A stretch of DNA of 64,000 nt from Bacteroidia bacterium (lineage in GTDB: Bacteria > Bacteroidota > Bacteroidia > B-17B0 > Aurantibacillaceae): positions 62,001-126,000 of the forward strand of contig JAEUTO010000003.1 of the NCBI GenBank assembly GCA_016787785.1. The letters are read 5' to 3'. Both the position numbers and the translations under genes were made by a program. Below are positions 36,773 through 45,818 of this stretch, in pieces; within the stretch, counting starts at the first letter, position 1; each line of letters opens with the position of its first letter. The notes beneath the pieces were generated by a model that had not been told where the DNA came from, did not search any database, and was given only the letters and a program-made list of their open reading frames with translations.

Positions 36773-37336
36773 ATGAGTAAACTAAAACAAAAAGAACAAT
36801 TGAAGAACATCGACTTCTCGTCTTTAAAAGAAGAAAGGGAGCGCTTTGATAACTGCGAATTTATTAATTGTATATTTTCTGATCTGTCTAACCTAAGCTT
36901 TTTGGATTGCGACTTTAGAAATTGCGACCTCAGCAACTTAAAAACCACGAGCAGTCGTTTGCAAAACGTTTCTTATTTTGACTGTAAGTTAGTTGGACAC
37001 AATTTTTCGGGCGCTATTGATTTTGCATTGGAGTTACATTTTGAAAATTGTATTTTAGACTATGCTACGTTTGACAGAAAGAAACTAAATAAAAGCTCAT
37101 TTAAGAACTGTAAAATTCACGCAGCTAATTTTACGCAGGCCGATCTTTCCAAAACAACCTTTACTAATTGCGACTTCCTTGAATCCCTTTTCGATACTAC
37201 AAACCTTAGTACGGTAGATCTAACTACCTGTAAGAATTTTTTGATAGATCCGGAGCTTAATAACATTAAAAAAGCAAAATTTTTGATGCAAGATCTACCC
37301 AACTTATTATACAGGCATGATATTATTATTGAATAA
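36773..37336 (+). CDS. pentapeptide repeat protein
   Basis: A 187-residue protein with about 20 pentapeptide-like units of the A(D/N)LXX type, here biased to CxFxN, for example NCEFINCIFSDLSNLSFLDC and DFRNCDLSNL. They form a predicted right-handed quadrilateral beta-helix. The high cysteine content at the inward positions resembles McbG/Qnr-like and other pentapeptide proteins, but gyrase protection cannot be inferred from repeats alone. It starts 12 bases after the upstream stop and ends 2 bases before a convergent gene. Confidence 0.85.
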   Translation: MSKLKQKEQLKNIDFSSLKEERERFDNCEFINCIFSDLSNLSFLDCDFRNCDLSNLKTTSSRLQNVSYFDCKLVGHNFSGAIDFALELHFENCILDYATFDRKKLNKSSFKNCKIHAANFTQADLSKTTFTNCDFLESLFDTTNLSTVDLTTCKNFLIDPELNNIKKAKFLMQDLPNLLYRHDIIIE

Positions 37337-37338
37337 TG

Positions 37339-37854
37339 TTACGGCGGCATTGGTCCGTTATACTGCAGACAAGGAATATCATCTGATATAAAACATGGGT
37401 GATAGAATTTAAAATCCAGCCCGCTAATATTTTTATCCTGTACTTCTAAAATATAATAGGGTTTTTCCCACCAGGTTTTTAAGCAACTTTCATCGGCTGT
37501 AATATGTTGTTTTTTATAAAATTTACTATTTAGTTTTTTTACCTGCGGTTCCTGGATAATGGAATAAACACCCGGTGGCAACTGAAAAGAAAAATTACCC
37601 GCAGTATCTGCCTTAAAACTTAAAATAACCATTGCTTTTACGTTATTTGTTTTTCCTTTACGTATGTAAAAGGTTTTACCGGCATAAGGTTTTAGTTTTG
37701 TGAACTCGGCCATCATTTCTTCAGAAGGTTCTGCACCACCACAATACGCAAAACTATGTCTTACTTTACCACTTACGGTAAACTTTTGCTTTGTTTGTGC
37801 AATCGTTATATAAGAAGCAAAAATTAAAATTAATATTCTAACCGTCTTTGTCAT
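37339..37854 (-). CDS. exported protein with carboxypeptidase-regulatory-like fold
   Basis: A 171-residue protein with a signal peptide (residues 1-19, ending ITIAQT). A beta-sandwich follows, beginning TVSGKVRHSFAYCGGAEPSE, then KAMVILSFKADTAGNFSFQL and PPGVYSIIQEPQ. This is the strand order of CarboxypepD_reg-like domains. Four or more cysteines (FAYCGG, ESCLKTW, HPCFIS, IPCLQY) could form disulfides. The function is unknown. It is divergent from the radical SAM gene, with 124 bases between. Confidence 0.65.
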   Translation of the reverse strand: MTKTVRILILIFASYITIAQTKQKFTVSGKVRHSFAYCGGAEPSEEMMAEFTKLKPYAGKTFYIRKGKTNNVKAMVILSFKADTAGNFSFQLPPGVYSIIQEPQVKKLNSKFYKKQHITADESCLKTWWEKPYYILEVQDKNISGLDFKFYHPCFISDDIPCLQYNGPMPP

Positions 37855-37978
37855 ACGCTTTTGTGTTTAGATGTAATAAAGATAACAATTCCATACTGCA
37901 TTTATCAAATTTTAAGAATACTATAAATTGTAGCATTACATTGCTATAATATGGGCTACCTTTACTTTAAGCAAAAAC

Positions 37979-39046
37979 ATGGAAACGCCAATAACCAGTT
38001 ACTTTAAAGGCCGCGGAGCTCAGGTAAACCCGAATAATAAATATAACAAGCAACACTATGCGCAAGAACATGTGGAAGGATTGGATGAAGCGTTTCTTCA
38101 AAAAGAAAAGACCGAGATCATATATACTTATCCCAAAACGATCATTAACAAGGTTGAGAGCGAAGATGTTGGAGGTGAATACTCATTAAATCCTTATCAG
38201 GGTTGTGAGCATGGCTGTATCTATTGCTACGCACGTAATACGCATGAATATTGGGGTTATAGTGCCGGGCTGGATTTTGAAAGAAAAATAATTGTCAAAA
38301 AAAATGCCGTTGAATTGCTGGAAAAAACATTCAGTAACAAAAAATGGAAGCCTGCTCCTATTATGTTATCGGGCAATACAGATTGTTATCAGCCGTTGGA
38401 GCGTCAGCTGGAAATAACGAGAAAAATTTTGCAGGTATGTTTAAAATATAAACACCCTGTTGGTATCATAACCAAAAATGCATTAATAACCAGAGATCTT
38501 GATATTCTAACAGAACTGGCGAAACATAACTTAGTACACGTAATGGTTTCTATTACGGGTACTGACGAAAAAGTTCGTCAGCTGTTAGAGCCAAGAACTG
38601 CCGCTTACAAAAGCCGGATAAATACAGTTGAGATATTAGCGAAAAATGATATTCCCTGCGGCATAATGGTAGCGCCCATTATTCCGGGAATTAATAATCA
38701 CGAGATCCCGGATATAATGGAATTAGCCGGTAACGCTGGCGCATCAACCGCAGGCATGACGATAGTTAGATTGAATGGTGCCATCGAACAGATCTTTAAA
38801 GATTGGTTGATAAAAAATTTTCCGGATAGAGCCGATAAGGTTTGGAACCAGATCTGCGAATGCCATGGCGGTAAAGTAAGCGATAGCCGCAGAGGTGTGC
38901 GCATGCGTGGCGAAGGTAAAATAGCAGAATCCATTCGTCAATTATTTAAACTTTCTAAAGAACGTTTTATAAAACCTTCAGGCTTTGAATTTAACTGCAA
39001 CAGCTTTAATTACAAAGCAAACGATGTGCAGTTAAGTTTGTTTTGA
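37979..39046 (+). CDS. PA0069-family radical SAM protein
   Basis: A 355-residue radical SAM protein. The CxxxCxxC cluster motif is CEHGCIYC (about residues 77-84) in NPYQGCEHGCIYCYARNTHE. It is followed by LSGNTDCYQPLERQLEITR and the later PIIPGINNHEIPDIM and GVRMRGEGKIAESI. These match the PA0069/SplB-like family, whose members carry a 4Fe-4S cluster; the reaction of this subgroup is not known, and spore-product-lyase activity is not implied because the organism type does not sporulate. It is monocistronic by spacing. Confidence 0.9.
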   Translation: METPITSYFKGRGAQVNPNNKYNKQHYAQEHVEGLDEAFLQKEKTEIIYTYPKTIINKVESEDVGGEYSLNPYQGCEHGCIYCYARNTHEYWGYSAGLDFERKIIVKKNAVELLEKTFSNKKWKPAPIMLSGNTDCYQPLERQLEITRKILQVCLKYKHPVGIITKNALITRDLDILTELAKHNLVHVMVSITGTDEKVRQLLEPRTAAYKSRINTVEILAKNDIPCGIMVAPIIPGINNHEIPDIMELAGNAGASTAGMTIVRLNGAIEQIFKDWLIKNFPDRADKVWNQICECHGGKVSDSRRGVRMRGEGKIAESIRQLFKLSKERFIKPSGFEFNCNSFNYKANDVQLSLF

Positions 39047-39127
39047 TTTGTTCTTTCTAATAAATTAACATTAGTTTTCCTTATTTTTTTACAACTTTAT
39101 ACTGTATAAATACGTTTATTATATATA

Positions 39128-40222
39128 GTGCTAGGATATAGATTTCAAAATTTTAAGGCAGACCCACAGTCTAAATTTGACGAATTGTTTAAGATCTTTA
39201 AACAACTCATCACGCATACCAGTGGTGATGTGGATGAGGCGCTGGATTGGCTCAGGGAGCTCGATAAAGAATATGAGCTTACCAACAAGGATTATACGAT
39301 TGATGATTTTATTGCCGAATTAAAAAAACGCGGTTATCTGCGCGACAAGAACGACGGGCAAGGCGGCATGGCCATTACACCAAAAACAGAGCAAGCCATT
39401 CGCAACAATGCGTTAGAATATATTTTCGGGAAATTAAAAAAAGGCGCTTCCGGCAATCACAAAACAAAATTCACGGGTAAGAATGGAGAAGAAACAAGCA
39501 CCGATCTTCGCGCCTATGAATTCGGCGATTCGCCACAAAGCATTGCTATGATTGATTCTATTAAGCAAGCGCAAATAAATAATGGTGCAGAAGATTTTAT
39601 ATTAACCGAAAATGATCTTTTAGTAGGCGAACAGGAGTTTAAAACACAAACCGCCACTGTATTAATGATTGATATTAGTCATAGTATGATCCTTTATGGC
39701 GAAGACCGCATTACACCTGCTAAAATGGTAGCAATGGCTTTAGCCGAAATGATAAAACGCAATTACCCTAAAGACAGTCTGGATATTATTGTATTTGGTA
39801 ACGATGCCTGGCCCATACAGGTAAAAGACCTTCCGTACTTGCAGGTTGGGCCGTACCACACCAACACGGTTGCCGGATTAGAATTAGCCTCTTCTATTCT
39901 TCGTAAAAAGAAAGCAACAAACAAACAAATTTTTATGATCACCGATGGTAAGCCTTCTTGTTTAAAAGAGAATGGCGAATATTATATGAATAGTTTTGGT
40001 TTAGACCGTCGCATTGTAAACAAATGTTTGACCCTGGCGGCTGCTTGTAAACGCAGTAAAATAGATATTACTACTTTTATGGTTGCCAGTGATAGTTACC
40101 TGCAAAGTTTTATTGATGAATTTACAGAAGCAAATCAAGGCAAAGCATATTTTACAGGACTAAAAGGATTAGGTGAAATGATCTTTAGAGATTACACCAA
40201 CAAAAAGCGTAAAAAATTATAA
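39128..40222 (+). CDS. VWA domain protein of a MoxR/VWA pair
   Basis: A 364-residue protein with a GTG start at 39128; no upstream ATG is in frame. The N-terminal half is helical and charged. A von Willebrand A domain starts near residue 175 with a complete MIDAS motif DISHS (Asp182, Ser184, Ser186). The downstream Thr and Asp positions are in TNTVAGLELA and MITDGKPSC. Such VWA proteins work with a MoxR-type AAA ATPase as chaperone-like remodelling pairs. Here the AAA gene follows 45 bases downstream in the same direction. Confidence 0.88.
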   Translation: MLGYRFQNFKADPQSKFDELFKIFKQLITHTSGDVDEALDWLRELDKEYELTNKDYTIDDFIAELKKRGYLRDKNDGQGGMAITPKTEQAIRNNALEYIFGKLKKGASGNHKTKFTGKNGEETSTDLRAYEFGDSPQSIAMIDSIKQAQINNGAEDFILTENDLLVGEQEFKTQTATVLMIDISHSMILYGEDRITPAKMVAMALAEMIKRNYPKDSLDIIVFGNDAWPIQVKDLPYLQVGPYHTNTVAGLELASSILRKKKATNKQIFMITDGKPSCLKENGEYYMNSFGLDRRIVNKCLTLAAACKRSKIDITTFMVASDSYLQSFIDEFTEANQGKAYFTGLKGLGEMIFRDYTNKKRKKL

Positions 40223-40267
40223 TTGATTACCGGAACAAGAAACACGAAATAAGAAACACGAAATAGT

Positions 40268-41752
40268 ATGGCACAACCAACACTAAAAACACTAGGCGAA
40301 TTAAAACAAAGCGGGTATAAATTTTTAAGTATTAAAGATGAGTTACGTGAAAATTTAATTAAAAAACTTAAAAAGAAAGAACCGATCTTTGATGGCATTT
40401 TTGGTTATGAAGAAACCGTAATTCCGGAATTAGAGCGCGCTATCTTAAGCCGACACAATATTTTGTTTTTAGGCTTGCGCGGACAAGCTAAAACAAAAAT
40501 GGCAAGACAGTTGGTAAATTTATTAGATGAGTATATTCCTGTTGTAGCGGGAAGTCCTTTAAACGACGATCCTTTGCAACCCATCTCTAACTTTGCTAAA
40601 AATTTAATTTCAGAAAAAGGAGATGCAACACCAATTAACTGGATCCATCGTAACGATCGTTTTGCTGAAAAATTAGCAACACCGGATGTTAGCGTTGCCG
40701 ATCTGATCGGTGATCTGGATCCAATTAAAGCGGCTAATTTAAAATTATCTTTTGCTGATGAAAATGTAATTCATTACGGATTGATCCCGCGCAGTAATCG
40801 CTTTATTTTTGTTATTAATGAGCTGCCCGACCTGCAGGCAAGATTGCAGGTTGCTTTGTTTAATATTTTGCAGGAGGGTAATGTGCAGATCCGTGGATTT
40901 AATTTGCGCATACCTTTAGATCTTCAATTTGTATTTACTGCTAATCCCGAAGATTACACTAATCGCGGAAGCATTGTTACACCTTTAAAAGATAGAATTG
41001 GTTCGCAGATCTTAACGCATTATCCAAGATCGATAGAACATTCAAAACAAATTACACAAAACCAGGCAAAATTAAATGCGCAGCAAAAAGAAATTGAAGT
41101 TCCCGAAATTTTAAAGAACCTTGTAGAACAGATTGCCATCGAAGCGCGCACAAGCGAATTTGTAGATTCAAAAAGTGGCGTAAGTGCACGATTAACAATC
41201 AGCGCATACGAAAGTTTGATCAGTGCCGCCGAATTACGTTTCTTAAAAAACAACCAGCCTTACTCGTATGCAAGGATAAGCGATCTTTACGGAGCCATCC
41301 CTGCTATTAACGGAAAAATAGAGTTAGTGTATGAAGGCGAACAGGAAGGCCCGGCAGTAATTGCGCAAAATTTAATTAGTCTGGCTATTAGAAACACGTT
41401 TGTGCAATTATTTCCAGATCCCGCAAAATTAAAACGCAAAAAAGAGAGTTCAGATTATTCTGCCATTACCAACTGGTTCTCTCAAAGTAATATTTTAGAT
41501 CTGTTGGATAATGAGAATGATAAAGTATATTCTTCTGCGTTAACTATTGTGGATGGTTTAGAAGATCTGGTAAAAAAATATCATCCCAGTGTTAAGGGCG
41601 CCGACAAATTTGTGCTAATGGAATTTGCATTACACGGTTTAGCTGAACATTCGTTACTGAGCAAAAATAAACTGATAGATGGCGTAACCTTTAAAGATCT
41701 GTTTGGGTCGTTATTGAATCAAAATTTAAATTTTGATAAGGGAGAAAATTAG
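40268..41752 (+). CDS. MoxR/ChlI-type AAA+ ATPase
   Basis: A 494-residue AAA+ protein. Walker A is GLRGQAKT (residues 69-76). The Walker B-like strand FIFVINELPDL has Asn-Glu in place of Asp-Glu. A pore/helix-2 insert region EGNVQIRGFNLRIPLDLQFV and sensor 1 FTANPEDYTNRG follow, with PLKDRIGSQI as the arginine-finger region. It fits the magnesium-chelatase ChlI/BchI-like group used with VWA partners. The long C-terminal helical region (beyond residue 300) is typical. It forms a pair with the VWA gene upstream and converges on ribH with a 2-base gap. Confidence 0.88.
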   Translation: MAQPTLKTLGELKQSGYKFLSIKDELRENLIKKLKKKEPIFDGIFGYEETVIPELERAILSRHNILFLGLRGQAKTKMARQLVNLLDEYIPVVAGSPLNDDPLQPISNFAKNLISEKGDATPINWIHRNDRFAEKLATPDVSVADLIGDLDPIKAANLKLSFADENVIHYGLIPRSNRFIFVINELPDLQARLQVALFNILQEGNVQIRGFNLRIPLDLQFVFTANPEDYTNRGSIVTPLKDRIGSQILTHYPRSIEHSKQITQNQAKLNAQQKEIEVPEILKNLVEQIAIEARTSEFVDSKSGVSARLTISAYESLISAAELRFLKNNQPYSYARISDLYGAIPAINGKIELVYEGEQEGPAVIAQNLISLAIRNTFVQLFPDPAKLKRKKESSDYSAITNWFSQSNILDLLDNENDKVYSSALTIVDGLEDLVKKYHPSVKGADKFVLMEFALHGLAEHSLLSKNKLIDGVTFKDLFGSLLNQNLNFDKGEN

Positions 41753-41754
41753 AA

Positions 41755-42249
41755 TTAGCTTTTAAAACTATCTCTTAAGCCAAGCATTTTAATAGCGGTA
41801 ACAGCGGCCTCATCGCCCTTGTTACCGTGCTTGCCTCCAGCCCTATCAATTGCCTGTTGTTGTGTATCAGGTGTTAACACGCCAAAAATAAAGGGGATAT
41901 TATACTCTATATTAAGATCTGTAATGCCTTTTGCAACTGCATCACAAATGAAATCGAAGTGACGTGTCTCGCCCTGAATAACACAGCCCAAACAAATTAT
42001 CGCATCCACATCTGTTGCTTCTGCCATATATTGCGCGCCCAATGTTAATTCAAAACTTCCGGGTACCTGACGAATGATTATGTTCTCCTGTTTAGCACCA
42101 TTTGCAATTAATGTATTAATGGCGCCTTCTTTTAATGCATTTGTGATCTCATGATTCCACTCAGAATAAACAATACCAAATTTAAATTCTGCTGCATTTG
42201 GAATTTGACTTCCTTCACTTACCGATAAATTTTTGTTTACACTACTCAT
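41755..42249 (-). CDS. ribH: 6,7-dimethyl-8-ribityllumazine synthase
   Basis: A 164-residue penultimate enzyme of riboflavin synthesis, condensing 5-amino-6-ribitylaminouracil with dihydroxybutanone phosphate. Motifs present are SEWNHEIT near residue 29, [27 protein letters not shown] with the catalytic His97, and the C-terminal [20 protein letters not shown]. Length and motifs are normal. No other rib gene is next to it. A terminator hairpin ends 13 bases before its ATG, so it is either read through from the TPR gene upstream or has a promoter inside that structure. No FMN riboswitch is present. Confidence 0.97.
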   Translation of the reverse strand: MSSVNKNLSVSEGSQIPNAAEFKFGIVYSEWNHEITNALKEGAINTLIANGAKQENIIIRQVPGSFELTLGAQYMAEATDVDAIICLGCVIQGETRHFDFICDAVAKGITDLNIEYNIPFIFGVLTPDTQQQAIDRAGGKHGNKGDEAAVTAIKMLGLRDSFKS

Positions 42250-42261
42250 GCGCTTTAAAAT

Positions 42262-42286
42262 AAAAAAGTCTGCCCTAAAGCAGACT
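42262..42286 (-). terminator. rho-independent terminator between the TPR gene and ribH
   Basis: AGTCTGC (42267-42273), loop CCTAAA, GCAGACT (42280-42286), followed on the minus strand by six T (plus-strand A at 42262-42267). It lies 23 bases after the stop of the TPR gene and 12 bases before the ribH ATG. Confidence 0.8.
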
Positions 42287-42308
42287 CTTAATTAAATATA
42301 TTTAAGAA

Positions 42309-43079
42309 TTATAAATTGCCTAAAGCTTTTACTTTAGCAATATCTCTTTCAATTTCTTTACCCTCGTTGCTCTTTGTATACTCTTTTTGAATACGCTCGT
42401 ATAAAGCTAAAGCCTCAGAATAATTAGACTTTTGCTCGTAAGCAAAGCCTGCTTTTTTCAAATAGAAAGGTGTGGTAAAACTGTTGTTACTTTTTTCGGC
42501 AGCTTTTAAATAAAATTTAATCGCTTCATCTACTTTGTTAAGCTCCATATGACAATCACCAACAGCGCCAATTGAAATCGGTGCAATTACCTCATCATCT
42601 CCATCGTATTTTTGCAAGAACTCTATTGCTTGTTCAAATTTACCGGTACGTAAGTAACAAATACCCGCACAGTAATTTGCAAGGCTACCAGTTTTTGTCA
42701 TGCTGTATTCTTCAGCAATCGCTTCAAAACCCATAATTGTTTTTTGACCATCCGGAGACATTACGTTAACACCGCCTTTTAGGGCTATATTAAAACTGTC
42801 AACCTCAAAATAACTTTGAGCCCAGAAAATTTCGTTGGAAGCTTCGTTCTCTTTTTCGGGTAAATAATACAATTTAAAAAAGCAAAAAGCACCAATAATA
42901 AGAGCTAATCCACCACCAACATAGGTGATCATTTTTTTATTTTTTTCATAAAAAAGTTGAATGCCTTCTAAGCTAGGATCAATAGTTTTGGGTGTTTCCT
43001 CTACTGTTTCTTCAATACTTTCGTTCACCTCAGTGTTCTCAGTATTATCAACAGTTGTTTCGTCTTTTAAATCAGCCAT
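42309..43079 (-). CDS. membrane-anchored TPR protein (YfgM-like)
   Basis: A 256-residue protein with an acidic, low-complexity N-terminus (residues 1-45, many Glu and Thr), a single transmembrane helix (MITYVGGGLALIIGAFCFFK, about 52-72) and a periplasmic tail with about four TPRs (YLRTGKFEQAIEFLQKY, KVDEAIKFYLKAAEK, SNYSEALALYERI). The N-in single-helix plus TPR layout is that of YfgM-type proteins, which assist exported proteins near the Sec translocon in other bacteria. A family match is plausible, but its exact role in Bacteroidota is not known. Confidence 0.85.
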   Translation of the reverse strand: MADLKDETTVDNTENTEVNESIEETVEETPKTIDPSLEGIQLFYEKNKKMITYVGGGLALIIGAFCFFKLYYLPEKENEASNEIFWAQSYFEVDSFNIALKGGVNVMSPDGQKTIMGFEAIAEEYSMTKTGSLANYCAGICYLRTGKFEQAIEFLQKYDGDDEVIAPISIGAVGDCHMELNKVDEAIKFYLKAAEKSNNSFTTPFYLKKAGFAYEQKSNYSEALALYERIQKEYTKSNEGKEIERDIAKVKALGNL

Positions 43080-43162
43080 TTATACGTAAAATTAGTCTGC
43101 AAAAATAGCTTTTTTTCCTTAAAAATCTAATTTGTAATTCAAAAAACCACCCAAAAAAGGCG

Positions 43163-43170
43163 TATTTTTG
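43163..43170 (+). promoter_or_regulatory. -7 element upstream of recF
   Basis: TATTTTTG matches TAnnTTTG perfectly and ends 9 bases before the recF ATG at 43180. No TTTG is at the standard 19-base spacing; the nearest is at 43131-43134. Confidence 0.4.
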
Positions 43171-43179
43171 CTAAAATCC

Positions 43180-44289
43180 ATGTATTTAAAGCAACTTTCC
43201 ATAATAAATTTCAAAAATTACGCTGAATTTGAAGGCCAATTCTCCCAAAAGATCAATTGTTTTGTGGGAAATAATGGCATGGGAAAAACCAATTTACTGG
43301 ATGCTATCCACTACCTCTCTTTTTGTAAAAGCTTCTTTAATTCAATTGATAGTCAGAACATTAAGCATAACGAAGGCTTTTTTGTTTTGCAAGGAAATTT
43401 TGAAAAAGACGGCGAACTTGCCGAAGTTTATTGTGGTTTAAAACGTAATCAAAAAAAGATCTTTAAAAAGAATAAAAAAGAGTATGAACGTTTGAGCGAA
43501 CATATAGGACAATTTCCCCTGGTGATGATATCGCCAAGTGATGCAGATCTAATAAACGGAAGTAGCGATAGTCGCCGCCGCTTTTTAGACGGCATTATTT
43601 CGCAATACGATAAAGTTTATTTAGACAAATTAATTTCGTACACCCATGTTTTAAAACAACGCAATGCTCTGTTAAAACAATTTTACGAAAGCCGCACGTT
43701 TGATTCGGAAACAATTGAGATCTGGGATGACCAATTAATTAATTACGGTCGTTCAATTTTAGAGATCCGTTTAAAGTTCTTAAAACATTTTATTCCGTTA
43801 TTTAATTCGCATTATCAATTTATTAGCGATAGTAAAGAAGAAGCTGCTTTACATTACGAAAACAGTTTGGGCGAAAAAGATTTTAAAACTGCTATTATAA
43901 CTTCCCTGGCGCGCGACAGGGCTGTGCATTATACAACTGTGGGTCCGCATAAAGATGATCTTGAATTTACATTGAATGGTTTTAGCTTAAAGAAATTCGC
44001 GTCGCAAGGTCAACAAAAATCATATTTGTTAGCATTAAAATTAGCACAGTTCGAATTCATTAAAGAACAAAAAAACACTAAGCCTTTATTGTTGCTAGAT
44101 GATGTGTATGATAAACTGGATGAAGAACGGTTCACCAAATTATTAGAAATGGTAAGCGGCGATAGTTTTGGACAGGTATTTATTACAGATACACATCCTG
44201 AACGCATTGAACATTTGCTAAATAAAAAACAAATTGAAAATAAAATTTTTATTGTTGGCCAAGGAAGCGCTAAACTAATAGAGACCTAA
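43180..44289 (+). CDS. recF: DNA replication and repair protein RecF
   Basis: A 369-residue SMC-like ATPase that with RecO and RecR loads RecA on gapped DNA. The start is the ATG at 43180 (MYLKQLSIINFKNY), since family members begin with this strand; a TTG 12 bases upstream is unlikely. It has Walker A GNNGMGKT (residues 30-37), signature region SPSDADLINGSSDSRRRFLD, the QGQQKSYLLALKLAQ signature helix, and Walker B LLLLDDVYDKLD. Length and motifs are complete. The 3' end overlaps the convergent lipoprotein gene by four bases. Confidence 0.96.
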   Translation: MYLKQLSIINFKNYAEFEGQFSQKINCFVGNNGMGKTNLLDAIHYLSFCKSFFNSIDSQNIKHNEGFFVLQGNFEKDGELAEVYCGLKRNQKKIFKKNKKEYERLSEHIGQFPLVMISPSDADLINGSSDSRRRFLDGIISQYDKVYLDKLISYTHVLKQRNALLKQFYESRTFDSETIEIWDDQLINYGRSILEIRLKFLKHFIPLFNSHYQFISDSKEEAALHYENSLGEKDFKTAIITSLARDRAVHYTTVGPHKDDLEFTLNGFSLKKFASQGQQKSYLLALKLAQFEFIKEQKNTKPLLLLDDVYDKLDEERFTKLLEMVSGDSFGQVFITDTHPERIEHLLNKKQIENKIFIVGQGSAKLIET

Positions 44290-45056
44290 TCTACACGTTT
44301 CATTTCTTGTAGTTTCTTATCATCATCAGCTTTGTACCATTTGGCAATATTTATAACCAGCCCTAAAGAAGAAAAATTATTAGCATACTTAATGTCATTA
44401 GGCGTTACATTTATTGTTCTGCCAACCTGCACTTGCAATTTCACAAACTTATATCCTCCTCTTATGGTAAGCGCAGGCTCGACAAACATGAACATGGGGC
44501 CGGTTAAACTATTATTGTCTAAATAATCATTTTTTAATTCGTTTTCCGGATAATTTTGCTGACTAAAGCTTGTATACTTAACAGTGGAAATTCTCGAACT
44601 GATTATCGCATCAAAGTATTTTGTTTTATAACCAAAATCCGGTTGAATGAACATTTTAGTTGCGTCTGCATCAAAATAAGCGCGATAAGAATTATCATTG
44701 TTATCAGTGAACGTTTGTTGTTTGGAAACCCTTCCTACTCCACCGCCAACAAAACCTTCAAAAACAAAATTATTCTCAAATGGTCTAAAATAACCAATAC
44801 CTGCTTCACCTAAATACCCGCTATGCCTATATGTTTCGCCGGTTCTATAATTCATATAAAAACCGTTGGCAATAATGCCAAAATTCTTCCCCAAAGCAAC
44901 GGCAGCCTGTAAGTCGTTTTGTGTGATGTTAACATGCACTTCTCCTTTTTCTTTTAATAAAGGTGCATTTACTGCGTTAGAAACATACATTTGTGTAGTA
45001 CACGAACTAAGAGTAAAGAGTGCTACAATTCCCGAAAATAAAATTAGCCTTTTCAT
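44286..45056 (-). CDS. outer-membrane beta-barrel-like lipoprotein
   Basis: A 256-residue protein from the ATG at 45056; a longer frame to 45122 overlaps a terminator and would spoil the signal. The lipoprotein signal is MKRLILFSGIVALFTLSSCT (lipidation at Cys19). The mature part is rich in alternating aromatic strands (NFGIIANGFYMNYRT, NNFVFEGFVGGGVGR, YKFVKLQVQVGRTINV), as in small Bacteroidota outer-membrane barrels. A charged tail KWYKADDDKKLQEMKRVD ends it. The function is unknown. It is separated from the paralogous lipoproteins upstream by a terminator. Confidence 0.72.
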   Translation of the reverse strand: MKRLILFSGIVALFTLSSCTTQMYVSNAVNAPLLKEKGEVHVNITQNDLQAAVALGKNFGIIANGFYMNYRTGETYRHSGYLGEAGIGYFRPFENNFVFEGFVGGGVGRVSKQQTFTDNNDNSYRAYFDADATKMFIQPDFGYKTKYFDAIISSRISTVKYTSFSQQNYPENELKNDYLDNNSLTGPMFMFVEPALTIRGGYKFVKLQVQVGRTINVTPNDIKYANNFSSLGLVINIAKWYKADDDKKLQEMKRVD

Positions 45057-45111
45057 GGTTCTGGTTTTTTTAAAATAATATGAGAATTGTGTGCCAGATG
45101 GATATGCAAAT

Positions 45112-45145
45112 AAAAAACACAACGGGTCTTAATTGACCCGTTGTG
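45112..45145 (-). terminator. rho-independent terminator after the lipoprotein pair
   Basis: An 11-bp stem CACAACGGGTC (45118-45128) / GACCCGTTGTG (45135-45145) with loop TTAATT. On the minus strand it is followed by a T-run (plus-strand A at 45112-45117). Confidence 0.88.
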
Positions 45146-45189
45146 CTTTATAATGTGTAGAAAAATTAATTTATGTGGAATTTATTCCA

Positions 45190-45678
45190 CTAAAATACAG
45201 CTGACAGAACGAAAATAATCAGTACAATAAATATTACTACCAATATGATCCATAATGCAGTGGCAAATGCACTACCTATAAAACCTTCTCTTTTTACCTT
45301 TTCTTTAACCGTCTTTTGAGAACTTATAGTGGTTTTAGAATCTTCTACTTTGCTTGTTTCTTCAGTCGCAAGAGATTCATGTTTCTGAGCGCTTAGATCA
45401 TACACCTTATGTTCTGGCTTTAAAAATGTTTGTCTTAATGTAGAGAAGCCTGAAGCTATCAATGTTACAGGGGTTGACGTGGGTTTTACGATTTCGGCTT
45501 CAACCGTTTCATTCGTTTCAATTTTGTTTATTTTAACGATCGCTTTTTCGTTTTGAACGATCCTATTTTTATGAGAAGCGTGTCCGTAATTTGTGTAGCG
45601 CTGCGTTGTAAACTTATTGCTTTTGCAACCGGTTAAAATAATCAACGCAATTAATGGCAAGTAAATAAATGTTTTCAT
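45190..45678 (-). CDS. lipoprotein with C-terminal transmembrane helix (copy 2 of a pair)
   Basis: A 162-residue protein with a lipoprotein signal ending LTGCKSNKF (Cys18), then QRYTNYGHASHK, which is shared with the upstream paralogue. A helical, Glu/Lys/Thr-rich middle follows, and a C-terminal transmembrane helix GFIGSAFATALWIILVVIFI-VLIIFVLSAVF. Lipid anchor plus C-terminal helix suggests a protein spanning or bridging membranes. The function is unknown. It follows the frameshifted end of the paralogue at 45802 by about 37 bases and is terminated at 45112-45145. This copy keeps its C-terminal helix in a single frame. Confidence 0.7.
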   Translation of the reverse strand: MKTFIYLPLIALIILTGCKSNKFTTQRYTNYGHASHKNRIVQNEKAIVKINKIETNETVEAEIVKPTSTPVTLIASGFSTLRQTFLKPEHKVYDLSAQKHESLATEETSKVEDSKTTISSQKTVKEKVKREGFIGSAFATALWIILVVIFIVLIIFVLSAVF

Positions 45679-45715
45679 GTTTTTTAGATTTAATTTATTA
45701 TTAAGATCTCAAATG

Positions 45716-45818
45716 CTATGCCACGGCAGCGATTATAAGAAAAACACACACCGCAACGGCAAGTATTACTAGCCAAAGCACTATTTTTAAAACCGTGCCT
45801 ATTATTTTTTTGCGGCCT
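45716..45818 (-). promoter_or_regulatory. candidate -1 frameshift site and downstream frame
   Basis: Slippery heptamer A AAA AAA (plus-strand T at 45805-45811) in phase with the zero frame and directly followed by TAA. A short stem AGGCAC / GTGCTT with a 13-base loop begins 4 bases after the heptamer. The -1 frame stays open to 45716 and encodes a hydrophobic helix. Confidence 0.6.

Noticed and set aside
40230-40262. A 14-base tandem duplication (AAGAAACACGAAAT twice) before the MoxR-type gene
   Set aside because: Only two copies and no hairpin; probably a simple slippage duplication in a spacer.
45057-45122. N-terminal extension of the lipoprotein at 44286 to 45122
   Set aside because: It would run into the terminator hairpin and bury the lipoprotein signal that begins at the ATG at 45056.
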